Made by a program: the position numbers and the translations under genes. A stretch of 64,000 nucleotides of DNA. It comes from Streptomyces sp. SID9727. GTDB taxonomy: Bacteria; Actinomycetota; Actinomycetes; Streptomycetales; Streptomycetaceae. Numbering within the stretch: position 1 is the first letter of the stretch; the number at the start of each line of letters is the position of its first letter. The stretch is taken from positions 41,410-105,409 of the forward strand of contig NZ_JAAGNI010000345.1 of assembly GCF_010550605.1 (NCBI RefSeq). The letters are read 5' to 3'. This document shows, piece after piece, positions 45,090-53,553 of the stretch. The notes beneath the pieces were generated by a model. The model was given only the letters and a program-made list of their open reading frames with translations, searched no databases and was not told the origin of the DNA.

Positions 45090-46604
45090 TCATCTGGCTC
45101 TGGCGCAGTGCTGCCAGAACATGGCGGCGGCCATGGACAGACCGAGCTCCGGCACGCCGGGGCCCAGCCTCGTGGGAGACGTCGGCCGGGAGCCGTTGAG
45201 AGTCATCCGCATGCTGAGGTCGCGGTTGGACAGGTCCCTCGTGAGACCGCGCAACTGCTGGGGCGCTGCCGCACCGGCCGTGATCAGCTCCAGTGCCGTA
45301 CGCACGGCCTGCTGCGGTGACAGGGCCTCCTTGACCAGGTCGGTGACGATACCGATCAGCTCTTCGGAGAAGACGTCGATGAGGGAGAGTTCCGGGCACA
45401 GATGGCGGATGGAGCCCTCGATGTTCGCGAACGACTTACCGAGGATGGCGACCATGGGACTGGTGCGGATGCCCCGTCGGGTGGAGTGCTGGAGAACCGC
45501 GGTCAGCGTGACGCCGAAGTTGAGCTCTTCCAGGGACGCCGTGGCGATCTGTGGCACCAGCGCGGACATGTCACCGGCGAAGGCGGCCGCCCGCGTCCAC
45601 GAGGTGGTACTGCCCATGTCGATCCAGGCACGGGCTGTTCCCGCACCGTCGTTCATGGCCAGGTTCAGCAGCAGGAGCAGGATGCTGGTGCTCATGGGCC
45701 GGTCGATACGGCCGACCATGCCCCAGTCGATCAGCGTCGCCGGCCGGCCGGGCTCCACGAAGACGTTGCCCGGGTGCGGATCGCCGTGGAAGATCCGGTC
45801 GACGAAGTAACCGCGGTACATGAAGGCGAGCAGGTCATGGCCGATCGCCCGGCGCTCCTCCAGGGTGAACGCGTCCCGGTCCGCGTCACGGATCGACACC
45901 CCGGGTGCCAGACTCTGTACGAGCACCCGGCCGGTCGCCCGGACGACCTCGGGCACGGCGATGTGATCGAAGCCGAGAGCCGCCTCGGCGGCCTCGGTCA
46001 TGTTCCGCGCCTCCTTCACGAAGTCGAGTTCGGGACGCATGGCGTCGAAGACGACACCGAGCATGGCCTCGATATCGATCACGTCGTTGAACCGGGTCGC
46101 TCGCTTCGCCCCGAACCGCGCCAGTGACCGGATCAGCTTCATGTCCGCCTGCACGGACTCCCGGACGCCGGGCCGCTGGATCTTGACGGCGACCTCCCGT
46201 CCGTCCGGCAGCTCGGCCCGGTAGACCTGAGCCAGGGAAGCGGTGCCCAGCGGAGAGGCGGTGTCGATGTCCGCGAAACTCCGGTGCCACAACGGACCGA
46301 GCTCCTCCTTGAGTACCGGCTCGAAGGAGGAGAACGGCGCAGGCGACACGCTGTCGTGCAGCTTCTCGAACTCAGCGATCATCTCGGGCGGCACGAAGTC
46401 CGGGCGGGTCGCCAGCATCTGACCCGCCTTGATGTAGAAAGGCCCCAGACTCTCCAACGCCTCGCGGGCGCGGCGGGCCCGGCGCACCCGCGCGCTCTCG
46501 CCCTGAGACGCGCGGCGGCCGCGCGGCAGCAGGGTGTGTGCCGCCTCCGCCCCGGCGAGCTGCGCCAGGACCCGTGCGAGCAGTCGAGCACGCTGCTCAC
46601 CCAT
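45090..46604 (-). CDS. ABC1/UbiB/AarF family kinase-like protein
   Basis: 504 residues. The family hallmark KxGQ motif appears as FYIKAGQMLATRPDFVPPE, the Ala-rich loop as LGTASLAQVYRAEL, the nucleotide-site Lys in VAVKIQRPG, the catalytic HGDPHPGN and the metal site LIDWGMVGR. These atypical kinases support isoprenoid-quinone and other lipid pathways, acting at membranes. ATG 46604 follows AGGAG. First core gene of the PKS-terpene cluster, suggesting that a lipid-linked or prenylated intermediate needs handling. Confidence 0.88.
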   Translation of the reverse strand: MGEQRARLLARVLAQLAGAEAAHTLLPRGRRASQGESARVRRARRAREALESLGPFYIKAGQMLATRPDFVPPEMIAEFEKLHDSVSPAPFSSFEPVLKEELGPLWHRSFADIDTASPLGTASLAQVYRAELPDGREVAVKIQRPGVRESVQADMKLIRSLARFGAKRATRFNDVIDIEAMLGVVFDAMRPELDFVKEARNMTEAAEAALGFDHIAVPEVVRATGRVLVQSLAPGVSIRDADRDAFTLEERRAIGHDLLAFMYRGYFVDRIFHGDPHPGNVFVEPGRPATLIDWGMVGRIDRPMSTSILLLLLNLAMNDGAGTARAWIDMGSTTSWTRAAAFAGDMSALVPQIATASLEELNFGVTLTAVLQHSTRRGIRTSPMVAILGKSFANIEGSIRHLCPELSLIDVFSEELIGIVTDLVKEALSPQQAVRTALELITAGAAAPQQLRGLTRDLSNRDLSMRMTLNGSRPTSPTRLGPGVPELGLSMAAAMFWQHCARAR

Positions 46605-46675
46605 CGACACCACTCCTGCCTGCCCCACCCGCATGCGTCATCGGACCGGCGTCCGTCCCCCGCCGGCCGTTGCGC

Positions 46676-47158
46676 TCAGCGCGCAACGTCGCTGATCCGG
46701 TCGAGACGGGCGGCCAGTGCCGCCAGGTCCGCCCGGACGGCGTCGAGGTCCTCGGCATCCCGCGGAGGGGGGATCGTCCCCACCGCCCGGGCGTCCCGGC
46801 TGCTGTCCCGGTGCCTTTCCAACTGGTCGGCCAGCAGGGAGATCTGCTCGGTGAGCGCCCGCAGCTCGTCGTCGCGATCCGGAGGGCCGGCCTGGCGGCG
46901 GTCCGGGCCGCGGCGACGGCGGTCATGTCCGTCGTGGTCGTGGTCGTGACCGTGGTCGTGGTCGTGGTCGTCGTCGTGATCGTCATGGTCCCGGTCGCGC
47001 GGGCGCCTGTCGTCGTCCAGGGCGTCGCTCAGGGAATGGCGCACACCGCGCTCGAAATCCCCGGCGCGGTCAAGGGCGTCATCGACGAGATCCTCCGTCG
47101 CGTGGACCATGCGGCGCAGGGCGTGGCTGACTGAGGTACGGGAATGGCGGCGGGACAC
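46676..47158 (-). CDS. Hypothetical coiled-coil protein with His/Asp-rich tract
   Basis: 160 residues, no family recognised. The N-terminal 45 residues are amphipathic (ALRRMVHATEDLVDDALDRAGDFERG), followed by a strongly charged tract (residues about 51-80) rich in Asp-His pairs, then a coiled coil (ELRALTEQISLLADQLERHR and LDAVRADLAALAARLDRI). The tract could bind metals. GTG at 47158 has an excellent ribosome site GGAGGT. It lies 71 bases upstream of the UbiB-like gene and may belong to that operon. Confidence 0.7.
   Translation of the reverse strand: MSRRHSRTSVSHALRRMVHATEDLVDDALDRAGDFERGVRHSLSDALDDDRRPRDRDHDDHDDDHDHDHGHDHDHDGHDRRRRGPDRRQAGPPDRDDELRALTEQISLLADQLERHRDSSRDARAVGTIPPPRDAEDLDAVRADLAALAARLDRISDVAR
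46920..46996. repeat. GTCGTG hexanucleotide repeats in a coding tract
   Basis: A run of GTCGTG/GTGGTC units with interruptions encodes the Asp-His-rich part of the hypothetical protein on the minus strand. Unit length keeps the frame, so the tract may vary in length between strains. Confidence 0.7.
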
Positions 47159-47387
47159 AGAGGACCTCCAAGACGTGGGACGAGAGAAGAGTTCCGAGAT
47201 CGCAACTGCTGGGCGCGGTTCTTCGGCTTCGCGGTCAGCGGCGTGGTTCGTCCTCGTCCTGGGGGCGCAGATACAGGATCTTGCCGTAGCCGGTGTCCAG
47301 CCAGATGCGGTGCCCTCCGGTTCCGGACAGGGCGGGATGCGTGTAGCGACGGCGGTGCCCGGTGCCCGGATCGACGGTTACGGACGC

Positions 47388-47684
47388 CTATTCGAGACAC
47401 CAGGCTGCCCTCTCGCCCGCTGATTCCACCCGCAGGTAGACGGGGAAGTGGTGCAGGTCCTCAGTGCTCAGCGGCGGCCTGCGGGGGTCGTTGTACTCCG
47501 GATACTTCACGTTGCTGTCCTGGCCGAGACGAAAGTTGGCATCCGCCCCCCGCGAGAAGTCGACACCGTGGGTGTCGAGACTGAACTCACGTCCCGCCAC
47601 CCCGAGATAGATCCACGAGCCGGTCGAGGCATGGTCGATATCGGCGGTCACGATGTGCGCGACGATCTGGGAGATTGCGTTCAC
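47388..47684 (-). CDS. Small PLAT/LH2-like beta-sandwich protein
   Basis: 98 residues. The pattern IVTADIDHASTGSWIYLGVAGREFSLD followed by DFSRGADANFRLGQDSNVKYP and FPVYLRVESAG fits the strands of PLAT/LH2-type domains, which bind lipids or membrane proteins. It starts at a GTG with GAGAGGA upstream and stops directly after WCLE, slightly earlier than such domains usually end. No signal peptide. Assignment is by pattern only. Confidence 0.55.
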   Translation of the reverse strand: MNAISQIVAHIVTADIDHASTGSWIYLGVAGREFSLDTHGVDFSRGADANFRLGQDSNVKYPEYNDPRRPPLSTEDLHHFPVYLRVESAGERAAWCLE

Positions 47685-48402
47685 GGGGGAGGGGTCCTCT
47701 CAGGTTGGGCTGATCGGCCGAGGAGCGGGGTCGCGCCTGTCGGCGCGAGAGGAAGCCCCGCTGCCCCGGATCGAGGGCGACGTTGCGGGTGACTGCTTTC
47801 GACAAGATCAGCATTCCCTCGCGTAATTACGCTATGCATTTGCACGCGTACGGAGCGTCGCGAAGCGGTGGGCCGGGCGCGTACCTGTGCGCCTGGGGCG
47901 GTCTGCCGCGCGCCCTCAGTGAGCGCGCGAGCCCGCATGGCACCCGCTGCGTTCCGGCGTACGCCCCTGACCGTGCCGCGCCATGGTCTTCGGGAGGGGA
48001 ACTCCGGCCGGGTGCTGATGGCCGACGCGACCGCGCTCGACGCCTTCGGAGTTCGGGGGACCAGGCGAAGTAGTGATCACCTTCCGCACGTCAGAGCGCT
48101 TCCACGCCATCGTGGCGACGCCTGTGACGCATGCGGACAAGTGGCGTTCCCTGGTTGCCGAATAAGCCGCACAGGCACCGCACAGCGGTTTCCGCACGTC
48201 GGTGACGAGGCCCCACGTCACGTTCCGGTAGCCGGCTGCCGCCGGCACCCGGGCTCCAGGGCCTCGCTGTCCACATGGCTGTGCGTGGTACGCCAACGGA
48301 CGGAAAGCCGCTTCCGCCGTCTCCAGCAGCCGGGCCCGGCGGTCGGCCACTGCCTCCCGCCGGGAAGCCGACAACGGCGCACATCGTTGGACCAGCCGGT
48401 AC
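47685..48402. other. 718-base gap without a recognisable gene
   Basis: Several open frames cross this stretch on both strands but none shows a family motif, and their composition is not coding-like. A 12-bp perfect palindrome GCGTAATTACGC (47821-47832) sits in the least GC-rich part (47780-47850), about 140 bases upstream of the PLAT-like gene, and may mark its promoter or an operator. The rest, up to the end of the DUF6058-like gene, may be decayed DNA. Confidence 0.4.
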
Positions 48403-49032
48403 TCAGCGGGCCTCCGGGTCGCCCACGAGGGGCCATGGGCGCGAGAAGCGGGCGCGCGTGGCGTCGATGCAGGTGTCCCGGGACGTCGGCCCGCCGAAGC
48501 GAAGACGGTCATAGGCCGTGAACGCCGGCTCCAACGTGTCGAGCTCGTCCACCAGTTGGTGCAGCCGCTCCCGCCACTGGGCCGAACCCGCGTCCGCCTC
48601 GTGCTCGGCGGAACCGATCGCGGTCGTCAGGTACTCCTTGCGCTGAATGGCGGACGGCGTCACCGAGTGCAGGCACACGTACTGCCCGCTGAGATACGCG
48701 TCCCACTCCACCTTCCCGGTGACCGGGTCGGCCCAGTGAGCGGTGAACCACGCCTCCAGCGGCTCCACGCCACCGGCTTCGTCGGCGAGAGCGAACAGGT
48801 CGACCGGCACCATCTCGGCACCGTCGGAGCGCAGATACCCGGGAAGCGGCAGACGGCGTTCCAGCATCAGCCGCCGGACCGCGTCGACATCGCGGCCACG
48901 GGCGGCGCACAGTTCCTCCAGGGCGAGGAACTGTGCGCTGACATACAGATCATCGGCGTCGGTCATCGGGTGATCGCCGTTGACCTCGCGGAACCGCTCG
49001 GCGAGTTGCTGCTTCAGGTCGGGCTCGGACAT
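48403..49032 (-). CDS. DUF6058-like protein
   Basis: 209 residues, soluble. MTDADDLYVSAQFLALEELCAARGRDVDAVRRLMLERRLPLPGYLRSDGAEMVPVDLFAL and AWFTAHWADP...WDAYLSGQYVCLHSVTP resemble DUF6058 proteins, which are often found beside natural-product genes. Function unknown. ATG at 49032 is used. It is divergent from the LysR gene at 49337. Confidence 0.6.
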   Translation of the reverse strand: MSEPDLKQQLAERFREVNGDHPMTDADDLYVSAQFLALEELCAARGRDVDAVRRLMLERRLPLPGYLRSDGAEMVPVDLFALADEAGGVEPLEAWFTAHWADPVTGKVEWDAYLSGQYVCLHSVTPSAIQRKEYLTTAIGSAEHEADAGSAQWRERLHQLVDELDTLEPAFTAYDRLRFGGPTSRDTCIDATRARFSRPWPLVGDPEAR

Positions 49033-49336
49033 CGGATCGCCTCCGCTGCGTGTACCGCCGCGGGCACCTCCCGCGCAGGAGTCGGCACGCTACCGGCCGA
49101 ACCGTTCGGCGCTCACCGAACTGTCGAGGCCATCGCGACGGCACGAGGGCATGGCACCCTTGCCGGCCGACGCCCTGTCCGGTGCAGCTGCTCACCGAGC
49201 ACCCGGGAGTACGGCAGCGCCCCCACGTGTGGGACCGCAGACGTCGCCGCCGAGGGTGCCGGTAACCTCCCTCGGAGAGCGGTGCGGCGGCAATCCGGCA
49301 GGCGGCGGCATACTCCGCGGCGACGAAGGGGGCTGG

Positions 49337-50215
49337 GTGGAGAGGTACGAGATCGAGACCTTTCTCGCCCTGGCCGATGAGCTGCACTTCGCGCGGACGG
49401 CCGAGCGGCTGGGTGTCACTCCGGGGCGGGTCAGCCAGACGATCAAGGCGCTGGAGCGGCGGATCGGCGGCGCGCTGTTCGAGCGCAGCAGCCGCCATGT
49501 CCGCCTGACACCGGTCGGCCGGCAGCTCCGCGACGATGTGGCACCGGCGTATCAGCGGATGCAGCGCGCCGTGGCCGACGCGCGGGCGGCCTGTGCGGGG
49601 ATCGGTGAGGTGCTGCGGATCGGTTTCACCGCTCCGTGGTCCGGCGAACTGCTCCTGCGGTCCGCCGAGGCGTTCCTGGCCCGGAATCCGCGTTGCACCG
49701 TCGAGCCCCACGAGGTCGCCTATCACCTCGTCGTGACCGCCCTGCGGGAGCGACAGATCGACGTGGCCGTCGCGGTACCGCCCGTCGACCAGACCTGCAT
49801 CACCGTGGGGCCGGTTCTCTCCCGTGAACGCCTGGCTCTCGTGGTGCCCGCCTCGCACGCCCTGGCACGGCGGGAGACCGTGTCCCTGGAGGACCTGGCC
49901 CTCCTGCCGCTGGTGACCGCCTCAGGGATGCCCCAGTTGTGGGGCGACGGGCTGTTCCCTTCCCGTACACCTCTCGGACTACCCGTCGAGCACGGCCCGA
50001 CCGCGGGCGGCTGGCAGGGCGTGTTCCTTCTTGTCGCGGCGGGCAAGGGCGCCACCATCGCCCCGCTCCGCTCGGAGCCGTTCCAGGCGCGTGCCGGCCT
50101 CGTCTATGTGCCGTTCGAGGATGCCGCTCCGGTCGAGTACGCGCTGATGTGGCGGACGGACAACCGTTCGGCCGGGCTGCGCGCCCTCGCGAGGACCGTC
50201 GCCGACCAGGCCTGA
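49337..50215 (+). CDS. LysR family regulator
   Basis: 292 residues. The winged helix reads YEIETFLALADELHFARTAERLGVTPGRVSQTIKALERRIGGALFER, followed by the periplasmic-binding-like sensor (LRIGFTAPWSG, LVVPASHALARRE). GTG at 49337 follows GAAGGGGG; longer upstream reading has no homology. It likely controls the hydrolase / SnoaL-like / MFS genes immediately downstream on the same strand. Confidence 0.9.
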   Translation: MERYEIETFLALADELHFARTAERLGVTPGRVSQTIKALERRIGGALFERSSRHVRLTPVGRQLRDDVAPAYQRMQRAVADARAACAGIGEVLRIGFTAPWSGELLLRSAEAFLARNPRCTVEPHEVAYHLVVTALRERQIDVAVAVPPVDQTCITVGPVLSRERLALVVPASHALARRETVSLEDLALLPLVTASGMPQLWGDGLFPSRTPLGLPVEHGPTAGGWQGVFLLVAAGKGATIAPLRSEPFQARAGLVYVPFEDAAPVEYALMWRTDNRSAGLRALARTVADQA

Positions 50216-50382
50216 TGGCCCAGTCGGCTCGCCTCGGCCAGGACCCTGGAGAGCAGACCCTCTCATCCTCGGCCCTCAGGTTTAGTGCTGCTCAACGTGC
50301 CCTTACCTATTCGGCGTTGTTCAGCGAGGCGGTCGGCTGCGAGCGTGAGGGCCTCCCCCTCTCACCTCCTGAGGAGTCGCAC

Positions 50383-51273
50383 GTGCCGATACGTGAACAG
50401 GTCAGCTTCCTAGGTGCCCAGGGCAAGCTCGTCGGGCATCTTCATCTGCCCGACGCCGACCAAACCACCCCCGCGGCAGGCGTACTGGTCGCTGGTACCT
50501 GGACGTCCGTCAAGGAGCAGATGGCCGATCGCTACGCCGGGGAACTGGCGACGCGCGGCTATGCGGCGCTGTCGTTCGACTTCACCGGGTACGGCGAGTC
50601 GGAGGGCACACCACGTGACTACGAGTCGCCGGCCTTGAAGGCCGGCGATCTCCACGCCGCCGCCGACTTCCTCGCCGGCCATCCGGCCGTCGCCGATGAC
50701 ACCCTCGGAGTGCTCGGCGTCTGTGCCGGTGCGATGTACGCGAGTGCCTTCGCCGCGCGGGACACCCGGGTGCGGTCGCTCGCGCTGGTCGCACCGTGGC
50801 TGCACGACCGCCGCATCTGCGAGGAGAACTACGGCGGGCCGGACGGTATCGCGGCGAAGAAGGCCGCGGCGGCAGAGGCACGGCGGCGGTACGAGGAGAC
50901 CGGCGATGTCACCTATGTGCCGGTGGTCAGCGGCAGCGACCCGGACGCGGCCATGCCCTTCGACATCGACTTCTACCTCAATCCGGAGCGGGGCGGGATA
51001 CCGCAGTGGTCCAACCGGTACGCGGTGATGGCCTGGACCGAGTGGCTCGACCACGACGCCGTCGCGCTCGCCCGGGACGTGACCGCGCCGACGCTCCTCG
51101 TGCACAGCGAGGACGCGGCGATTCCGGACGGCGCCCGCCGCTTCCACGCCAGCCTGGCCGGACCGTCGGAGTTCCTGTGGACGCAGGGCACCCAGTTCGA
51201 CTTCTACGACCGGCCACCGCAGGTCCGGCTGGCCGCCGACGCAGCCGCCGAGCACTTCGCCCGCACGCTGTGA
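50383..51273 (+). CDS. Alpha/beta hydrolase with Cys nucleophile
   Basis: 296 residues. The fold is seen in GVLVAGTWTSVKEQMADRYAGELATRGYAALSFDFTGYGESEG and the nucleophile elbow LGVLGVCAGAMYA, where Cys114 replaces the usual Ser, as in dienelactone hydrolases and some thiol-dependent hydrolases. PTLLVHSEDAAIPDGARRF carries the acid, and the closing QFDFYDRPPQV stands where the His loop would be (no obvious HxF), so activity may be altered. GTG at 50383 follows GAGGAG. First gene of a three-gene cassette after the LysR gene. Confidence 0.82.
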   Translation: MPIREQVSFLGAQGKLVGHLHLPDADQTTPAAGVLVAGTWTSVKEQMADRYAGELATRGYAALSFDFTGYGESEGTPRDYESPALKAGDLHAAADFLAGHPAVADDTLGVLGVCAGAMYASAFAARDTRVRSLALVAPWLHDRRICEENYGGPDGIAAKKAAAAEARRRYEETGDVTYVPVVSGSDPDAAMPFDIDFYLNPERGGIPQWSNRYAVMAWTEWLDHDAVALARDVTAPTLLVHSEDAAIPDGARRFHASLAGPSEFLWTQGTQFDFYDRPPQVRLAADAAAEHFARTL

Positions 51274-51317
51274 ACCATCCAGTTCCCGCCCTGACCCACG
51301 TAGACAGGCTGACCACC

Positions 51318-51779
51318 ATGCTCATGTCCGACCAGTCGCTCACCGCAAGGTACGCCGTCGCGGAGACCTGCACCCGCATGGCGGTGCACGCCGACCGCCG
51401 TGAATGGGAACAGCTGGGCACGCTCTTCGCCGACACGGTCGTGCTCGACTACACCAGCCTGAACGGAGGGGAGCCGGCCCGCCTCACACCCCGTCAGATC
51501 ACCGAAGCCTGGCGGGCCACCCTCTCCGGCTACGACGCCACCCAGCACCTGATCGCCAACCAACTCGTCACCCTCGACGGCGACCGCGCGGTGTGCACCG
51601 CTTCCTTCCAGGCGACCCACCGGACGGCGGCTGCCCACGGCGCGTCCCTCTGGACCCTCGGCGGCGACTACCGCTGGGAGCTGGCCCGCCGCGGCGACAG
51701 GTGGCTGATCGACACCGTGGTCATGACCGCGACCTGGGGCGACGGCAATCAGGCGCTGCCCGCGCGGGCGGCAGGCTGA
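51318..51779 (+). CDS. SnoaL-like (NTF2 fold) protein
   Basis: 153 residues. The alpha+beta cone pattern LTARYAVAETCTRMAVHADRREWEQLGTLFADTVVLDYTS, then QITEAWRATLSGYDATQHLIANQLV and RWLIDTVVMTATWGDG, fits the SnoaL/nuclear-transport-factor-2 family, whose members act as cyclases, isomerases or dehydratases on small molecules. Its stop (TGA) overlaps the ATG of the MFS gene by one base, so the two are coupled. Confidence 0.85.
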   Translation: MLMSDQSLTARYAVAETCTRMAVHADRREWEQLGTLFADTVVLDYTSLNGGEPARLTPRQITEAWRATLSGYDATQHLIANQLVTLDGDRAVCTASFQATHRTAAAHGASLWTLGGDYRWELARRGDRWLIDTVVMTATWGDGNQALPARAAG

Positions 51780-53173
51780 TGACCACCGGCACAGCCTCCG
51801 CGCCGGTCACCGCCCGGGGCGGTTCACCCGCAGCGCTGGGCGCCGCCCTGTTGGGATTCTTCCTCATCTCACTGGACGCGCTGATCGTCACGGTCGCCCT
51901 GCCCGACATCGGGCGCGGTCTCGGTGTCGGCATGTCCGGCCTGCAGTGGGTGGTGGACGGCTACACCCTGATGTTCGCCGCGCTGATGCTCTCCGCGGGC
52001 GCGCTGTCCGACCGAATCGGCGCCAAGCGGGCGTTCGGCGGCGGCCTGGTCCTGTTCGCGACGGCTTCCATGGCGTGCGGGCTGGCGCCCGGACTCGCGG
52101 GTCTCGTCGCGGCCCGACTGGTGCAGGGCGCCGCCGCGGCCGTCATGATGCCGGCGTCGCTGGCGCTGGTCCGGCAGAGCTTCCCCGACCAGGCCGAACG
52201 GGCACGCGCGATCGCGGTCTGGACGGTGGGCGGCGCGGTGGCCGTGGCGGCCGGACCGGTGGTCGGCGGGGCGTTGACCGCGTCGGTCGGCTGGCGGTGG
52301 ATCTTCTACGTCAACCTGCCGGCCGCGGTCGTGGCACGCGTCCTTCTCACCCGGGCCCCCGCGTCCCGGGGGATGCCGGCGCGACTGGACTGGCTCGGAC
52401 AGGTGACCGCGGTCCTGGCCATGGGCGGGCTGACATACGGAGTGATCGAGGGAGGAGCTCAGGGCTTCGGCCGCCTCGGGGTCGTGGTCTCCTTCGGGGT
52501 GGCCGCGGCAGCGGCCGCGGGCTTCCTCGTCGCGCAGTCGCGGGGCTCCCGCCCGATGCTGCCGCTGCCGTTGTTCCGCACCCACGTCGTGACGGTCTCC
52601 CTGGTGGTGGGCTTCATGCTCAACGCGGCGTACTACGGCGGCGTGTTCGACTTCAGCCTCTACCTTCAGCAGGTACGCGGACAGACAGCTCTGCACGCGG
52701 GACTGATGTTCATCCCGATGACGGCGCTGGTCGCGGTGGTGAACCTCGCCTCCGCACGGGTCGCCGCCCGGTTCGGACCGCGTGTTCCGATGACGGTCGG
52801 CCAACTCGTCGGAGGAGCGGGACTGCTGTCCCTGCTCACCGTGGGCGCCCACACCCCGGTGTGGGCCGTGGCGGCGCTGATGGTGCCGGTGGGCCTCGGC
52901 GGCGCACTGGCGGTACCGGCACTGACCGCGATGCTGCTCGACGCCGTCCCGGCCGACCGTGCGGGCACCGCCGGTGCCGCGCTCAACACAGCCCGTCAGG
53001 TGGGCGGGGCGATCGCCGTGGCCGTCTTCGGAGCGCTGCTGGCCGGTGCGGAGTCGTTCCTCGTGGGCATGCGCTGGAGCGTGCTGCTCGCGGCAGTCGG
53101 GCTGCTCGCCGGCGCCGGTGCAACGCTGACACTGCCGCGAGCGGCTCGCGCCGAAGCCCCGGCAGCGATCTGA
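51779..53173 (+). CDS. MFS drug exporter of the 14-helix (EmrB/QacA) type
   Basis: 464 residues, about 14 membrane helices. FFLISLDALIVTVALPDIGRGL is motif D1 of the DHA2 group, GALSDRIGAKRAF is motif A, and GPVVGGALTASVGWRWIFYVNLP is motif C of antiporters. It probably exports a drug or the compound processed by the neighbouring hydrolase and SnoaL-like protein. Last gene of the LysR cassette. Confidence 0.9.
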   Translation: MTTGTASAPVTARGGSPAALGAALLGFFLISLDALIVTVALPDIGRGLGVGMSGLQWVVDGYTLMFAALMLSAGALSDRIGAKRAFGGGLVLFATASMACGLAPGLAGLVAARLVQGAAAAVMMPASLALVRQSFPDQAERARAIAVWTVGGAVAVAAGPVVGGALTASVGWRWIFYVNLPAAVVARVLLTRAPASRGMPARLDWLGQVTAVLAMGGLTYGVIEGGAQGFGRLGVVVSFGVAAAAAAGFLVAQSRGSRPMLPLPLFRTHVVTVSLVVGFMLNAAYYGGVFDFSLYLQQVRGQTALHAGLMFIPMTALVAVVNLASARVAARFGPRVPMTVGQLVGGAGLLSLLTVGAHTPVWAVAALMVPVGLGGALAVPALTAMLLDAVPADRAGTAGAALNTARQVGGAIAVAVFGALLAGAESFLVGMRWSVLLAAVGLLAGAGATLTLPRAARAEAPAAI

Positions 53174-53224
53174 GGACAGCGCGGCAGCCGGTGCGATGCC
53201 GGCGGTGCTCGCCATGAGCACGCG

Positions 53225-53239
53225 CCGCCCTGCGGGCGG
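53225..53239. terminator. Short hairpin after the MFS gene
   Basis: CCGCCC-TGC-GGGCGG forms a six-base-pair stem 51 bases after the exporter stop. It may end the LysR cassette transcript before the trpS leader. Weak. Confidence 0.35.
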
Positions 53240-53454
53240 TGTCTCCGCCCCGTCACATGAGCACGTGGTCGAGGGGGCCCGCCGCCATCGATCGGCGACC
53301 GGCCGGCGAAGGCGGTCCGAGTCGTGTCGAGGCCGACGCGACCCAGTGCCGCGTCGGCTCATCAGTGCCTCCAGCGCAAGAACCAGGAGTCGCACCTGCG
53401 ACTTCTTGCCGATCGTTTCTCCCCTTTCCCCATGGCGCCCGGTACAGTACGTGC

Positions 53455-53496
53455 ATGCATCTTTCGTCATGTCTGAGCTGGTGGCGCTCCTCGTAG
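53455..53496 (+). CDS. Trp-codon leader peptide of trpS
   Basis: A 13-codon frame encodes MHLSSCLSWWRSS, with two tandem Trp codons (TGG TGG at 53479-53484). It ends 24 bases before a terminator hairpin and 121 bases before trpS. It fits ribosome-mediated attenuation: ribosomes stall at the Trp codons when charged Trp-tRNA is scarce or the main synthetase is inhibited. The ATG has no ribosome site; TACAGT lies 6 bases upstream and could be a -10 box giving a leaderless mRNA, though no -35 hexamer is clear. Confidence 0.85.
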   Translation: MHLSSCLSWWRSS

Positions 53497-53553
53497 GAGC
53501 GGCCACTTCTCACGCATGCCAACGGGCCGTTCGGACGGACGGCCCGTTGTTGT
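53479..53553 (+). promoter_or_regulatory. Transcription attenuator of trpS
   Basis: Segment 1 (GTGGCGCTCC, around the Trp codons) can pair with segment 2 (GGAGCGGCCAC, 53496-53507) as a pause hairpin. Segments 3 and 4 form the terminator AACGGGCCGT (53521-53530) / ACGGCCCGTT (53539-53548), a perfect 10-bp stem followed by GTTGTGT. GCGGCC in segment 2 can also pair with GGGCCG in segment 3, making the antiterminator. This is the classical arrangement of amino-acid attenuators. Confidence 0.82.
53521..53553 (+). terminator. Attenuator terminator hairpin
   Basis: Ten-base-pair GC-rich stem with an eight-base loop and a T/G-rich tail, located between the leader peptide and trpS. Formed when Trp codons are translated without a stall. 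Confidence 0.8.

Noticed and set aside
46920..46996. Hexanucleotide repeats considered as a CRISPR or other array
   Set aside because: The units are too short, have no spacers, and keep the reading frame of a protein with a strong ribosome site.
47868..48521. Overlapping open frames on both strands in the 47.7-48.4 kb gap
   Set aside because: They overlap each other, lack ribosome sites and family motifs, and partly run into the DUF6058-like gene.
53406..53448. Standard -35/-10 promoter for the trpS leader
   Set aside because: TACAGT at 53443-53448 is plausible as a -10 box, but the only TTGCCG-like hexamer lies 31 bases away, too far. It was left as a possibility in the leader entry only.
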